The notes: generated from the letters alone by a model not told the origin. A stretch of DNA of 64,000 nucleotides from Coptis chinensis (GCA_015680905.1 CM027381.1:61260501-61324500); one strand, 5' to 3'; positions 12,430 to 24,172 are shown, counted from the stretch's first letter. Program-made: numbers and translations.

Positions 12430-13188
12430 GGGGTAAAAAAAAAAAAAAAAAACGCTTTGTTAAAGCGCCGCTAAAAATAAATTTATAGTGTGAAAACATA
12501 TAAGCATATAATTTGCGACAAATTTAAAAAGCGTCGCTACAGGTTTATTTTCAGCGACGGTAAATATTGTCGCTATATGGATTTAGCAACCAAAAATTTG
12601 GTGTTGTTGCCACGAAACAAAACGTCGGTAGTATAAGATTACAACGACGAGATATATAACGTCGCTACAAGTTAATCTTTCGCAACGGTAAATAACGTCG
12701 CAATAGTAATTAAAATAACGAAAAATTGGTGTTCTTGCCACGAAATAGAACGTCGGTAGTACTATATAGTACCGACGTTTACAGAATCGTCGCTAGTAAT
12801 CTATCTTTAGCAACGAAATATAACGTCGCTATACTAATTTTAGTAACGAAAAATAGGTGTTCTTGCCACGATAGAGAACGTCGGTGGTGCTCCTCATTAC
12901 CAACGTTTTCTTAAATCGTCGCCAGAATAGAGCTTTTGCCATGTTTTAAATAATCAAATTAAAATATATATACCGACGTTATTTTGGGCACTACCGACAT
13001 TATAAAATGTCGTTGATATTGTCCATTCACCGACGTTTTTTTTTTGTAGTTTCTGATCTTTAGCTTTGTGACTTTTATGCGACGATCGAAGCGACGACCA
13101 TAAAAACGTCGCTAATAATAATTACCGACGTTTTTATTACTTTTACCGACGTTTTTTGTCGTCGCTAAAACTCTTATCTGTTGTAGTG
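12430..13188 (+). repeat. CACTA 1 right subterminal repeat field and terminus
   Basis: At least a dozen short copies of AACGTCGCTA / ACCGACGTTT and their complements are spread over 12460-13165, in both orientations, a layout typical of the subterminal binding sites for CACTA accessory proteins. The block ends with CTGTTGTAGTG at 13188. Poly-A at the left edge marks the change from spacer. Confidence 0.85.
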
Positions 13189-13453
13189 TATATTTATAGA
13201 TAGATGCAAAGATTATTACCTACATATTAACCTAAGTTTCTAACAATTATTCTGATGCAAAAGCTACGAGTGAGACTTCTAGATTGTTAAGAGCATAGAG
13301 AAAGAAAACAATACCAATATTCCTAAGTGTATAGCATAAACTTATTTATTTATATTATTGAAATTTTTAACTTGAAAACAAATGCATATTATACATATCT
13401 ATATCCTAACGGATGCCTTAATTACACGTATTTCTATGCCCTGAACAAGAAGC

Positions 13454-13473
13454 ATGCTTTGTCCTCAAAGCAT
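13454..13473 (-). promoter_or_regulatory. Perfect hairpin next to internal purine-tract-like site, element A
   Basis: ATGCTTTG, loop TCCT, CAAAGCAT forms a perfect 8-bp stem. The equivalent spot in B (37741-37760) has the same hairpin preceded by CCCCCAAACA, the complement of the purine tract. This mirrors the tract plus hairpin at the true 3' LTR border of B and C. Confidence 0.6.
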
Positions 13474-13575
13474 TTAAATAAAGAGGGTAGAAAAATACCA
13501 TGGAAATCATTGAAATTGCGGAACATCCGCAAAACAAGGTTAGAACATACTAATATAGGAAATAAAAATTGACGA

Positions 13576-14460
13576 ACTCTATAAGAGTTCCACCCATTAT
13601 GGGGTTAACGTAATTAAATTGCTTGGGACATAAGCGGACACTAACCGAAACTAAAAACTTACCTCCACTCCGCAAAGCATCGCCATCCTCCTCTTCTATA
13701 AAGAAGTGAGGTTCCTTAAGATCCTGCCATGCCATTATAATTTGCCAAGTTTGCCGCCATTTATCATCTACGGATCCTAACTTTGTTAGCGCCACTTGGT
13801 CGGATGGGGTGTAAGGTGCAACCCGATGAGGTTGTATCCTCCACCCTTGCCAAGTCATTGCGGAAAGATCGAATAATAGAATTGGTGGGTCTCACAATGT
13901 CGATCCGGACCTAGTCCGTGAAACGGGCACAAAAAAAGAGGAAGAAACATAGTATAATACGGCAAACTAATATAGGCATAAGAAGATACTTATGCCTCAT
14001 GCTATGGGCTCGTGCTAAACTAGACATTAAGGTCTTAGGAAGGTCATATAGCAGGTTCCTCAGCCTAAAGCAAAGGAAAACATCGCAAAGTGGCATCATT
14101 CGCAGAAGAAAAATGCCACTCCCCTAATATGTTTAGCATGATAAAGAACATTACCATTATCACATTAAGGGACAAGCTACCAAGGGCTACGTTATATGTC
14201 CCTTGGTCCTCTACACGGAAAATGCCGGACCCATAAGCCTCATGCAAAAAGTCATGTGTAGACATGCATATTATCTACCGAATAGCATCATGGGTCTTGT
14301 ATTTCAGCGGGCATGGCAAGTCCAAGAACAAATGCTAGCAAGAACCATAAGCGGTTCCCAGCCTACGTGTGTGATCACCTCGCGAAACCAAGCACCATAA
14401 GTAGTGCTTTGAAACAAATATTTGAAAGACTATTCCGGTATTATTGTAGGAGATGTCATC
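13576..14460 (-). pseudogene. Extra ORF, type II, of element A (Athila-like 3' ORF)
   Basis: Remnants of an ORF downstream of the gag-protease part. Recognisable stretches match the better-preserved copy in B: MTSP-IIPE near the start (about 14455), GSLSLNV near 14175, RAHSMRHKYLLMPILV near 14000, and DDKWRQTWQIIMAWQD near 13750. The family resembles the 'putative plant transposon protein' ORFs found downstream of integrase in Athila-type elements; its biochemical role is unknown. This copy is fragmented. Confidence 0.65.
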
Positions 14461-14536
14461 TCAAAACTACGCTCTGGAACAGCTGGAAATCACCCGGGAA
14501 GCAGAAAACTGGAAATTTCCTGGTCTATGGAAGTCA

Positions 14537-14679
14537 GGGCGCGAGTGCGCTCTGAAGATTTTGGAATTCCAGTGTTTGAGCGCGAGTCGCGCTCACCTTG
14601 GGCGCGAGTGTGCTCTGTACAAAAATTCTGAAAAATGTGTAGGGCGCGAGTGCGCTCCTCTCGGGCGCAGGCGCGCTCC
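14537..14679. repeat. GC-rich near-palindromic repeats, 3' region of element A
   Basis: Five copies of a 16-17 base unit of the form GGGCGCGAGTGCGCTC at 14537, 14578, 14600, 14642 and 14663. Each unit is itself nearly palindromic (GCGC...GCGC). One copy is preceded by TTCCAGTGTTTGAG, a phrase that also precedes the related units in A's 5' leader. Confidence 0.8.
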
Positions 14680-15442
14680 GAGGTGCTAATTTGTGAAAAT
14701 GGTGAAGAACAACGGGAAACGTGGGAGTGAAAGGTGAGAGATGGAAGTTAGGTATAGTGTGGGTTGTGAGTGTAGAATGAATGAAGTTTTTATAGGTTTT
14801 GAATTGTTAAAACGAATCGGTAGGTTGCCAAAAAGCTTTAAGGCAATTTCCGGAAACAATAAAATTTCCGAACCCGAAAACGGAAACAACTCATATTCTT
14901 GATTCTATAACAACCCTAATATCTTTTATCTTTGGATTTAGACTAGTAACTTCTAAACTCTCTTAGATTTCATCATACCACCACATCTAATCATAGGTAT
15001 GCCAATTACGACAATATTCTCAACCTTCACTCCAAAACAAACTTTAAAATGGAGGATCTTCTACAAATCATGATAGAATAAATAATACCACCCCAAACAA
15101 TTCAAGAAGGTGGGATTAACAATAAAATCCATGCACAATTTGAAAAGAACAACATTATATTAAAATTGAAATTCAAACAACATTTAACTACCAAATTCAA
15201 AGTTAACTACGGAATTTAACAACGTAACATCCTATCTACTAAAAATAATAAAAGACAACATCAAAACAACAAACAAAGAGAAATCTAGCTACTCTTAAAG
15301 GGAGCGAGGTGGGGATAAGAATAGGAAGTTTAGTGATCAAGCATGGAAAAACCAAACACCCCACCCCCAAACAAATGTTTGAAAACAGGTTTGTAAAAAT
15401 TTGTTTTAAAACGTGGGTCTTTTAAAGTCAGATTCCCTAGAC

Positions 15443-16099
15443 TTAAAGTGATATATATGTATTTACATGCAGTTTCCCATATATCAATAATCTAAAAAGT
15501 TGTGGGTCTTTCCACAAATAATTAACATGGAATGCACCATCAAACAAAATTAAGCACCAAGATTTCCTATGACGTAGCTTAGTGGAATGAGAGCAAAGCC
15601 TTATAGATCTAAAACCTAATCGAGCATACAGTTTCTTCTTTGTCCTCCTACGAAGGGGATGCCAAGTAAATGAACGTGAGAAAATTGATGGTTGTGGAAG
15701 ATACGTGGGATGTGGATAATTTTGAGAAGGAAAAAATGGAAAAAATGAAAAAGTGTCAGGTGGCTTGTCCTTGGGTGTTACTTCTTCACCAGTTGGTTTT
15801 AGATAGTTATGAGGCATAGGAGAAATGCCAAGGTCAAGTACAAACTCAATGGTTCTTTGAAAAGGTAGAGGGCGAGGAACATTCGTGATGGAAGGTGAAT
15901 GAGTGACATGAAGATGTGAGGTGGGTGAATGGTGTTCAACTAGTGTTCTTAGGTGTATATCATCAAAGGCCTTGAGATATGCAAGACATTCCTCAATAGG
16001 TGGGTAAGAAGAATCACTGGGATAGAGGGCGAAAAATTCTTCTTCCGTCATGGCGTCAAGAGATGAATGGATGTCAATATAGAGAGAAGAAGGCGGCAA
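15443..16099 (-). pseudogene. ORF of unknown role downstream of protease in element A
   Basis: A 218-codon open frame beginning MPPSSLYIDIHSSLD, with EEFFALYPSD and IEECLAYLKAFDDIHL. Part may correspond to the linker between protease and RT in full elements, but B's linker is not clearly alike. It occupies the place where RT and integrase would be expected. Followed on the minus strand by a purine-tract-like site near 15355-15375. I do not recognise it. Confidence 0.4.
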
Positions 16100-16230
16100 A
16101 AGAAGGGTTGCAAAAGAGTCGAAGGAAATCCTCCTTGATGTTATCTACGTCTAGGGAGTAGAAATTGTGATCCTTGTCTTCTTCCATAAGAGGAGTATCT
16201 ACTAGTGTGGGGACTAAAGTGTCAGCCGCA

Positions 16231-16909
16231 CTAATGTGGTACAAAACTCTCAATGGACTTCACTTCCCCTTCTACAAGCAAACCTAGTTGTCCCTGTGTT
16301 TGTCTAAACATGTTAACTTCTACAGAAAGATTTCCAAAAGTAAGAGTCATTGAGCCATCCCGACAATTAATTTGGGCATTGGCGGTTGCCAAGAAAGGAC
16401 GCCCTAAGATGATTGGAATGGAATCATGAGCAACTTCTGTGTCAAGAATAACAAAGTCGGCTGGATAGTAAAAATCCTGAACTTTAACGACAATATTTTC
16501 AACTACACCCTTGGGATACTTAATAGAACGATCGACTAACTGCAAAGTCATTTTGGTTGGTTGAAGTTTTGTTAGACCTAGTTGTTTATATAAATAAAAA
16601 GGGAGTAAGTTAACAAGCCCCGTGTCTAATAAAGCAGTTGTTATGAAGGTATCACCTAAGGTGCATTGTCTGATAGGGCGACCGGGGTCCTTGTACTTAA
16701 CAATTCCGTTATGTTCGAGATAAAGAGGGATATTGTTCAGTTAAGAATGCTTCGTGGGGTATGTTGGTTTTCCTCTTCTTGGTGCACAACTCTTTTAGAA
16801 ACTTAGCGTGTCCAGGTAGACTTTTTATAGCTCCTAGAAAAGGTAGGTTTATAGTTAAATTTTTAAACACTTCCCTAATCTCATCAAAATTCTCGTCCTT
16901 TTTAAACAC
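16231..16909 (-). pseudogene. Gag C-terminus and aspartic protease remnant, element A
   Basis: Contains FKNLTINLPFLGAIKSLPGHA (upstream) and the post-active-site part of the retropepsin-like domain: MTLQLVDRSIKYPKGVVEN, then FVILDTEVAHDSIPIILGRP and FLATANAQI. Closely matches the same region of element B at 45143-45739, which fixes the family. Decayed. Confidence 0.8.
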
Positions 16910-18086
16910 AACTAGTCTTTGGGGATATGGTGCTTTATCGCTAATTTTAGCAGAAGGGATAAAAATTTTATTAGTCTTTGCTTTATCTCTAGCAGTTTTC
17001 CAACTAGGTGTCCATCTTGGAACCTCTACAGGTGTAGGGTCTTCACTTTCTATTATTGGGTCTTGTAATGTTTTTCCCTTTTTGGTTGTGGTTTAACCGG
17101 TACTTCTACGGTTGTAGGGTCTTGAGTTTCTATTATAGTATTTGGTATGGCATCATTTTTAGTTTCTTGGGTAATCTTTAGGCATAGTCACTTGGTTATC
17201 AACTACTGCATACGAGCGGCGGGGTAGTGACTACACAGAGGTCCCCTTGGTTTATATTACCATTACAGTAAAAATCATTTTATTTCAAAGGCGGTGTTTG
17301 TTGACTTAGGATTAGGCCTTTGCTTGACTTGGAAAAACCCCGGTTTGGTTATTATTTTGGTTAGAAGACATGTCAATAACCTTTTTTGGCACAAAGACCG
17401 CATCATTTGCATCATTTGTTTCATCATATTAGAGTTTTGATCATCCGATCTTTCATCAAGTTGGAGTTTTGTTGCATAATTTGATTTTGTTTCTCCAACA
17501 AGGTCACTACTACTTTGTGCGTAGATGGTTGTATTGGAATTAAAGCTTGTTGGCGTTCATGTCTTGATGTTGATAGTTCCGGGTTATGGGTACTAAACCT
17601 TTATTCGGTCACCTAAGTTCCATTGTCCTTGATGTTGAGTTAACTGGTTGAAGTGTGATGGTTGTGGTGGTGTTTGTGCATAGACAAGAGGACAATAGAA
17701 GTCGGAATGCTCAAGACTACAACAGAACATTACAACGAGTAGAGTTAATGTTCTTGACTGGAGTGGGTTGTTGTTGAACAGAGATGGCATCTACCTTTTA
17801 GTGAGGGGGCATCGATAAGAGTTTTAAGCTTCGGGATCATGTTTAACCTCAAGAGAAGAAAGGAGGAGGCGGGGAGGAATCGTTTCCTCCCCAATTGTTA
17901 TTCTTCTTAGATTGATCTTCTAAGAATTTATAAGCCTCCAAGGCTCCTTTACTAAGAAAGCTACCCCAGTCATGATATCTAGAACATCCTTATGATATTG
18001 TGAAAGCCCCTTGAAGAAAAAACGAACAAAGCGTGTCTTTTAAGATTATGATCTTGGACATTCAATGAGAAGATCGGTGAAACGAT
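16910..18086 (-). other. Element A, decayed gag tail region
   Basis: Minus-strand remnants of the gag C-terminal, Gln/Asn-rich part, paralleling 45740-47100 in B. No continuous frame; nothing else seen. Confidence 0.5.
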
Positions 18087-18584
18087 TCAGGGCCTCGAAA
18101 AGGATTCATGAGGATTTCGGGTGAAGAAATGAATCTTGTGAAGCATTTCATTTATCTTTAGTGGTGGGTAAAATTGTTCCATAAACAATTGAACAAGTTG
18201 AGCCCATGAGTCCACAGAGTTTGGCGTTTGGGCAGTTAACCAAGACGCCGCCTTGTCGGCTAAGGTGAAAGGAAACACCCTAAGTTTAACTTGATCTGGA
18301 CTTACGCTAAGATGATGGAATGTAGTGAGAACTTGGTCTATCCTACGCATGTGTTGGTAAGGCTTCTCATGGTCTAAACCATGAAAAACCGGTAACAAGT
18401 TAAATATATTAGGGGGGATTCGAAAATCCCCCACTAGGTCTGCAAGAACGATGCACGACTTAGGGCCATCGTTTAGGGCTTTATAAAAATCAGAGAGAGG
18501 AGTCTCTTGTTCTTTAGCCATTGATACAAGTGTAGTGTGTGAAATTCTAGATAGGCGTGTTGTATTTATTTCTATGAAAAACAA
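18087..18584 (-). pseudogene. Gag (retrotransposon gag domain), element A
   Basis: A 165-codon frame with ETPLSDFYKALNDGPKSCI, DFRIPPN, LLPVFHGLDHEKPYQHMRRI, LRVFPFTLADKAASWLT and FMEQFYPP, the capsid-type gag domain of Athila-like elements that would coat the RNA. Matches B's gag (47144-48589) closely. Lies directly downstream of the leader repeats. Part of a broken element. Confidence 0.85.
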
Positions 18585-18818
18585 GCCTGATTATACTAGA
18601 ATTAAAACTCCTCTAACAGAAGAGGCGAGGAGTGGAAGAAGGAGTACCTAAATGCCTCCTTGCTACGCTTATGAATAGCGTCTTGTTCACGCGTGTTCAG
18701 TGTATATAACAAGTTAGAACACTGAAAAACTTGAAAATTTAAAATTTAAATCAAAATTGTGGAAATCTGGCAAACTTCGGTGCTGGGTCGGGTCGCCGTG
18801 TTCGTGTAAAATTCGAAG

Positions 18819-18996
18819 TTCCAGTGTTTTGAGCTGGTCGCGCTTTCGGTATGGCATGCTGGTGCCTAAGGAATTTCAGATGTCCAGTGTTTTGGGTGCG
18901 GCCGCGCTCGCTTAGGGCGCGGGTCGCGCTCAAGGTTTTCGAATGTCCAGTGTTTTGGCGCGGGTCGCGCTCGGTATGGGCGCGGGTCGCGCCTCA
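18819..18996. repeat. 64-base tandem repeat with GC-rich near-palindromes, 5' leader of A
   Basis: Units pairing TCCAGTGTTTTG with a GC-rich near-palindrome such as GGGCGCGGGTCGCGCTC occur at about 18819, 18882 and 18946; further palindrome copies lie at 18915 and 18978. Located between primer site and gag. Related units occur near the type II ORF start in A (14537-14679) and B (39070-39112). Confidence 0.8.
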
Positions 18997-19832
18997 GGGT
19001 TTTCGAGTTTTAGGCGTTTTATCTTACTCCAAAAAATTTTAAATTTTTACAGTAGTTTGCTAAGATGTCTATCAAGTAGCCTGTAAAATTTCAGATCAAT
19101 CGGAGCTGTGAAAGTCCCTCTACAGCCCTTCAAAGTTTACAAAACGGTTTTCGGATACAATACAAACAACCGAATGGTTAACCCATCAAAACAAATCCAA
19201 AAATTGCCAAATTTTTACTGGAGACTCCTGACAAATCCGAATTGTTCCTGTAAAAAATTTAGAGCAATTGGAGTTCTACAACCTCTCCTTATTGGCTGGT
19301 GTTCCAGATATTAAGTGTTTGCAACACTGCAGAAACACACTGGAAACACTCTACTATTTAGGAGGTCAAAACAAATAAAAAACTCATCAAATTTTTACTA
19401 AACACTACTGACTTAGGATAGATACTCCTGTAAAAATTATAGAATTTTTAGAACTTCCTAAGTAACCTTACTCGTCTGTTTTTCAAGAACATATGGTGTG
19501 AAAACTGAAATGCAGCACTGTAAAGATCGTATTTTTTTCACAAGGTAAACCAACTTTGAAAAATCTGAAAATATTCCAGTAAATCAACAACACATTAAAT
19601 ATTATGTATGAAAAATGTTCAGAATTTTCGAAAATTTAGAAATACCTTCACCGCAGTGTTTTTCTCTGTGAATCCGCAGCCTCTATGCCTGAAACAATGA
19701 ACAGTTCCGAAAATTCAAGAAATAAGGATGAAAAATTAAAAGGGTGGGTGGGTAGAGAATGGGGGATTGCCCCTTGGATTCAAGCAATTGAATTCTTGTC
19801 TAGAACGAGATTAAGATACCAGTGGCGCCATT

Positions 19833-21025
19833 TGATAAATGTAAAAATAGTAGAATCCTAATATCATGTTAACAACACTAATACGTAATCCTACCGTTCT
19901 TACGTTTAAATCAATTCTTCTTACTCTCAAAACATATCATGTAATATAATGAGTAAGGATTCGTCCACTCTTAACTCTCTAGACTTAAATCAAATTCAAC
20001 TAATCAAACCCAAAAGGAACAATGGTGAGAGTAAAGATTTGATGTAAATTTTCTATTCTACCATTCCCAACAATTGAATCTAAACAAGACATAATATAAA
20101 GATTTGAACTTTATTTGTTTAAACTCAATTTGAAACTACTCATGCAATAATTGAATTAAACTAATAATGACAAATAAATAAATCTAAAGATTTAAGCTAA
20201 TAAATAAATGAAAATGAAACTAGATTATGGAGAACTAATTAACTTTATTTATCTAATAGAACAATAAGAACAAGATATGATTGAATGAATAACAACTATT
20301 TTATTTATCTAATGAATAATATTCAATGATTTAAATAACTAAGCTAAAACAAAGAATGAAACTAATTAATGGAATGAAAACTAAGTAATTAACTAATCTA
20401 GATCTAACTTTTTCTAACCCTAAACTCCATTAACATTAGCTTTCTAACCTAACTGTCATTAACAAAGAGTCAAGCTTTTGTTTTTATACTTCCAGATCCA
20501 AAAATCGTGCATGGGCTTGGAGCCATGCTTTGGGCCGGAAAATCGGGCCCAAAACCCAATTTCTTTAGTCCAAAATGGGCTCTTCAGCTGCAGTTGGCTT
20601 TGACAGATGTTTCGTCCACTTCTGCTCCTCTGATTGGGTCAAAGCTTGGACCATTGGAAAGCTCTTTTCGAGCCGGTCGTTTTGACATAAGCTACTCCCA
20701 ATTCCGAGATCTTAGTCCAAAGATACGGCCTTCGGAAGTTTCACGACTTGTGCCTTTGTTTTACGCCGTGTTGACTTTTCAGCTTTTGACCGGGCTTTAC
20801 AAAGGCTTTGTCTCCTTGAATATTGGCCTTTATTCACAGAACTCCTTAGCAACCGACCTTTGCTCCTTTATCTCGCTAAAGTGGCACATTTCTGCACATA
20901 ATAGACTTTGAAGCCTGAAATGCATAAAAACACGTAATCAGTATTAACTCTTAATTATTACTCACATAATTGGTCTAAAAATATGATTGTTAAGGGGTTA
21001 AAACTACAGTTTTGGGCTCTTATCA
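19833..21025 (-). repeat. 5' LTR of element A
   Basis: Runs from TGATAAATG, directly after the primer-site complement AGTGGCGCCA, to CTCTTATCA. The right half closely matches the LTRs of B (phrases such as ATCGTGCATGGGCTTGG and CTCACATAATTGGTCTAAAA), and the ends form the shared TGATAA/TTATCA inverted pair. Confidence 0.85.
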
Positions 21026-21915
21026 GTCTCCTGACGGGCTTGGGCTTCCCATGTTCGCCCAGAACACACGACCCAAGTCCGTCAACAAATGGCTTATTCC
21101 ACTAAAGGCCATTGTTGCACTACCGCCCTAATCCCAAATTACGTGTTAACGTTTATGGGCTCCATATTATATGCTTGTGGATCTCCCCATGTTTAAGATA
21201 TCGAATGTTTGTTGATTAAGTCAAGTTACTGACAACTACATTAATCAACTTCTTATGTCCTTGAGTAGTACCACTCAACCTCATTGTCATGTCGGAATAA
21301 ATTCACCTGCAGGGTTTACATGACAATCTTTTTGAGCTCTTCAAGGGGACATCATCAACCCAACTTCCTGCGGGTCACGGATTCCTTCTATAATCAACAA
21401 CACACCTTACATACAATGTCATTACCCAATCCATCGAGTTTGATGATTCACAAATGAATCTCACTCATTGATGATTTAAAGCAATGTACAATGCACGTAA
21501 GTGCCCGTTATTATATCCGGATTAAGAGGACAAGCATCCATAATAACAGAGGCGTTTGTTCTCTTACATAGTCAGTATAAAGAGAAACAACCTCACTTGG
21601 TCCTGTTCAATACACACAAAGTGTACTAGTGTAATCCTATAGTCAAGATAGACTAATACCAGATTATATTATAACCGTACTAATGGTTTGTCCAAATCCA
21701 TCTAGGTTGTGAATGATTACTTATACTTTATAAGGTACTGATGATATGATCTTCTGTGTGTTCACACCATATCATCTACAACATAAAGTATTAGACACAT
21801 GCATATAACTATTAACATATATAATATGCATAACATTTGCCCATATGATTCTCATTCAAAATATAAAGAATTATAGTTAATACAAAAGTAATGATTTTAG
21901 TATATAACCCTATCA
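21026..21915. repeat. Copia-type LTR fragment holding element A
   Basis: Non-coding sequence with phrases typical of plant Ty1/copia LTRs (a run around CAGGGTTTACATGACAATC, and TGATATGATCTTCTGTGTG followed by its partly inverted partner TTCACACCATATCATCTAC). Element A abuts at 21025. A possible LTR end is ...CCCTATCA at 21915, after which CACTA 2 subterminal repeats begin. Not similar to the LTR of copia D. Confidence 0.4.
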
Positions 21916-22128
21916 ATCACTTCTAGAAGTGATGTAAATATTGTGATGTGATTTAATCTCTTAAATCACTTGTTGAATTATTTTATAATTGATGTTAAAG
22001 TTTAAAATATTAAATCACTTTAAAAGCAACGTCTTTTGTTTGGGAAAACAAATCACTTGGAAAGTGATGTCCCATTGTTGCTATTTCGTGGACGTTGAAT
22101 CCTTTAAAGTCTAAACCCATATATATAA

Positions 22129-22147
22129 GAGCATTTGCAATGCAGGT
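22129..22147 (+). repeat. Left TIR of Harbinger element
   Basis: GAGCATTTGCAATGCAGGT, preceded by TAA. Matches the right TIR except at one position over 19 bases. The subterminal phrase GTGCAATGCAGAGGTGAAAA at 22197 resembles CACCTTTGCATTACACAA near 29190. Confidence 0.95.
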
Positions 22148-22290
22148 GGTTTTGGGGGGTTTGTGACTATAGTCACCGGTTTTGTTGAAAAAGGGGTGTG
22201 CAATGCAGAGGTGAAAAACTGGTGATTATTTTCCCCAGTTGAAATCAAGGTGAAACCTTCCATCGAGATAGTGGCTGACTTGTTAACTTC

Positions 22291-22399
22291 GGACGGGATG
22301 TTGGATTCCATCTCAATTATGAAACTCACCAGATGGAATCCAGCATCCCGTCTCGCTATATTTCTTTTTTTCCAGACGGAATCAAACATCCTGTCCGGA
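22291..22399. promoter_or_regulatory. Motif cluster 1 upstream of ORF1 (3 copies)
   Basis: Three copies of a roughly 25-base quasi-palindrome (core GACGGGATGTT and ATTCCGTC) at 22291-22314 (forward), 22331-22355 and 22374-22399 (reverse). They lie about 175-280 bases before the ORF1 start at 22573. Candidate transposase or Myb-like protein binding sites, or promoter elements. Confidence 0.8.
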
Positions 22400-22572
22400 G
22401 TTCTAACGGCTAGTTCACCAACGGTCAGAAAGTCACAACGGTAAAAAACCGTCAAAATTAAAAACTTTGGTATATATACAACATTTGTTCCATTTCATTT
22501 TACACTTCCAACAATCATATATCATATTTCTTCTTCTTTAAAATCAGTTCTTCAAAAAAAACAAAATATCAA

Positions 22573-23703
22573 ATGGCATCATCTCAAGTATCTCAAACAA
22601 CTCAAGCAAGTGGTAGAACTCAAGCAAAAGCAAAAACTAACTTTAGCATGTCCGAAGATCAAGCTCTATGTCTTGCTTGGATAAAAATTAGTGAAGACTC
22701 CATTGTTTGTGCTTTCCAAAATGCAAAAGGATTTTAGAATCATGTAACAAACGAGTTCAATCAAGAACGTGGGTCAGATAGGTCTTCCGATTCAATTAGC
22801 AGTAGATGGAAATATATTTCGAAAATGATGAACAAGATTGTTGCAATTGTGAATACGGTGGAGGCTCGACATGCAAGTGGTACAACAATACAAAGTCGGG
22901 TAATTACAACTTCGTCAATTTATCAATTATTGATTATCTTAGTCTTGGTCTAATTATTTCCATCTTAGTCTAATTATCATTTCCATCTTAGTCTTAGTCT
23001 AATCATTATCTTAGTCTAATTATTATTTCCATATTAGTCTCAGTATAATTATTATTTTAGTCTAATTATCTTAGTCTAATTATTTCTATTTTATTTTTTA
23101 GTTGTCCGAGGCAAGGATGACGTACCATCTACAAGAAAAAATGTCCTTTTCACTTGATCATTGTTACATTATACTCAAGGATAATCCAAATTAGAGTAAC
23201 GTATTTGAGGCAAGGTCAAGCCGCCCCATAAAGGGAAAAGGTCGCAAAAATGATGGTGAAGATTCAATTTCTAATTCACCAAGTGTTGGTGGAGTTGAAT
23301 TGGAGGGTTCTCAAGAAATAGAGCATCCTCTTGGATCGAAGAAAGCCAAGTCCAAGAGGAACCAAGAAAAAGCAGTTGGTATGTTGGATGGTTACTTTAC
23401 ACGTTTAGAGGATACATTTGTAAAGAAGAAAATGAAACACAAAAATACTTAGAACTTAGGGAAAGGGAACTTGTATATGGTCAAAGAACTGTGATGGCAA
23501 GAGAAGAAAAAAATTGGATTCAAATAGAAAAAAATCAAGTTCAATTGGAAAAAAATCGGCTTCAAAAGATGCAATATGAAGCTAAGATTTTAGCGACCGA
23601 TACAAGTGTGCTCCATCTCGATACCGCTTTTATAATTGAGCAACAACAAGCTGAAATACGTGCTGAATGGGCAAGGCCTAGAGGTGGTTCTAGCTTTAAC
23701 TAA
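22573..23703 (+). pseudogene. Harbinger ORF1: Myb/SANT-like DNA-binding protein with NAM-associated C-terminal domain
   Basis: ORF1 proteins of PIF/Harbinger bind element DNA and carry the transposase into the nucleus. Start ATG at 22573 (MASSQVSQTTQASG). Exon 1 has NFSMSEDQALCLAWIKISED and the SDRSSDSISSRWKYI block of the Myb-like domain. GT at 22903 and AG at 23101 join in phase to exon 2, with SEARMTYHLQEK, FSLDHCYIILKDNP, GSKKAKSKRNQEKA and a charged helical tail ending LHLDTAFIIEQQQAEIRAEW. Two TAG codons stand where the family has Trp (about 22736 and 23193), and the frame changes once near 23440-23490, so it is a pseudogene. Such genes are often auto-annotated as glutathione S-transferase T3-like. 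The intron contains short TCTTAGTCTAATTAT repeats. Confidence 0.8.
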
Positions 23704-24172
23704 GCTTATGTAATATCTAGTATTTTATTTTAATTAAAGCACTATGTATTTTAATTAATGCACTATGTATTTTAATTTCACTGTCTTTTTAATTAATGCA
23801 CTATGTATTTTAATTTCACTGTATTTTTAATTAATGAACTATGTATTTTAATTTCACTGTTTTTTTTAATTAATGCACTATGTATGTTCTTTCCAATATA
23901 ATTATTTTCATATAAATACAATTACCAATAAAATTAAAATACATTGTAATATAGTTCATTAAAACACAACTCATTAAACACATAAGAACTTCTTGGAATT
24001 ACATAGGAAATACATTAGGAAATACATAGGCAATACATTAAGAAATACATGGGAAATACATTAGGAAATACATAGGAAATACTTTGGAACTTCATAGTTC
24101 ACATTAGGAAATACATAGGAAATACTTTGGAACTTCATAGTTCACGTTAGGAAATACACTTTCATTTCCATT
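23704..24172. repeat. Tandem repeats between convergent ORF1 and transposase genes
   Basis: Two sets: an ORF1-side set around TAATGCACTATGTATTTTAATT (about 23735-23890, four copies) and a transposase-side set around GGAAATACATAGGAAATACA (about 23990-24165). They form the 3' flanks of the two convergent genes and may serve as their termination and polyadenylation regions. Confidence 0.7.

Larger units (their letters stand above)
1..13188 (+). mobile_element. CACTA (En/Spm) transposon 1, left end outside window
   Basis: Seen: a TNP2-type transposase gene and a Ptta/En/Spm-type gene on the plus strand, then a field of short subterminal repeats, then the terminus CTGTTGTAGTG ending at 13188, which is the complement of CACTACAACAG. 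The next bases, TAT, fit a 3-bp target duplication. The sequence right of the terminus continues as element A, and the matching stretch of element B (37461-37480) reads straight through this point, which fixes the insertion site. No left CACTA terminus is visible and none of A's missing 3' part appears to the left. The inference is that everything from 1 to 13188, including the mitochondrial-like block and the subtilase fragment, lies inside one CACTA element of more than 13 kb. An alternative is several superimposed insertions in the 3.7-12.4 kb interval. Confidence 0.7.
13189..21025 (-). mobile_element. Athila-like Ty3/gypsy element A (fossil, left part split off by CACTA 1)
   Basis: Minus-strand LTR element. 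Order on the minus strand: 5' LTR (19833-21025), primer site at about 19818-19830 (TGGCGCCACTGG), leader with GC-rich tandem repeats, gag, protease, a long ORF of unknown role, then one extra ORF (type II). RT, RNaseH and integrase coding is not seen, so it looks like a gag-protease-only non-autonomous relative of element B. Its 3' LTR lies beyond CACTA 1, outside the window. The right flank begins GTCTC. It is broken, with several interruptions in its coding parts. Confidence 0.8.

Noticed and set aside
12430-13188. Subterminal repeat field taken as a separate small CACTA or MITE
   Set aside because: No left CACTA terminus and no left flank matching element A is found at 12430; the field is better read as the right end of a larger element.
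22129-22500. Left end of the Harbinger considered as an isolated MITE
   Set aside because: No right TIR is found close by; the true partner TIR with a TAA duplication is at 29288-29306.
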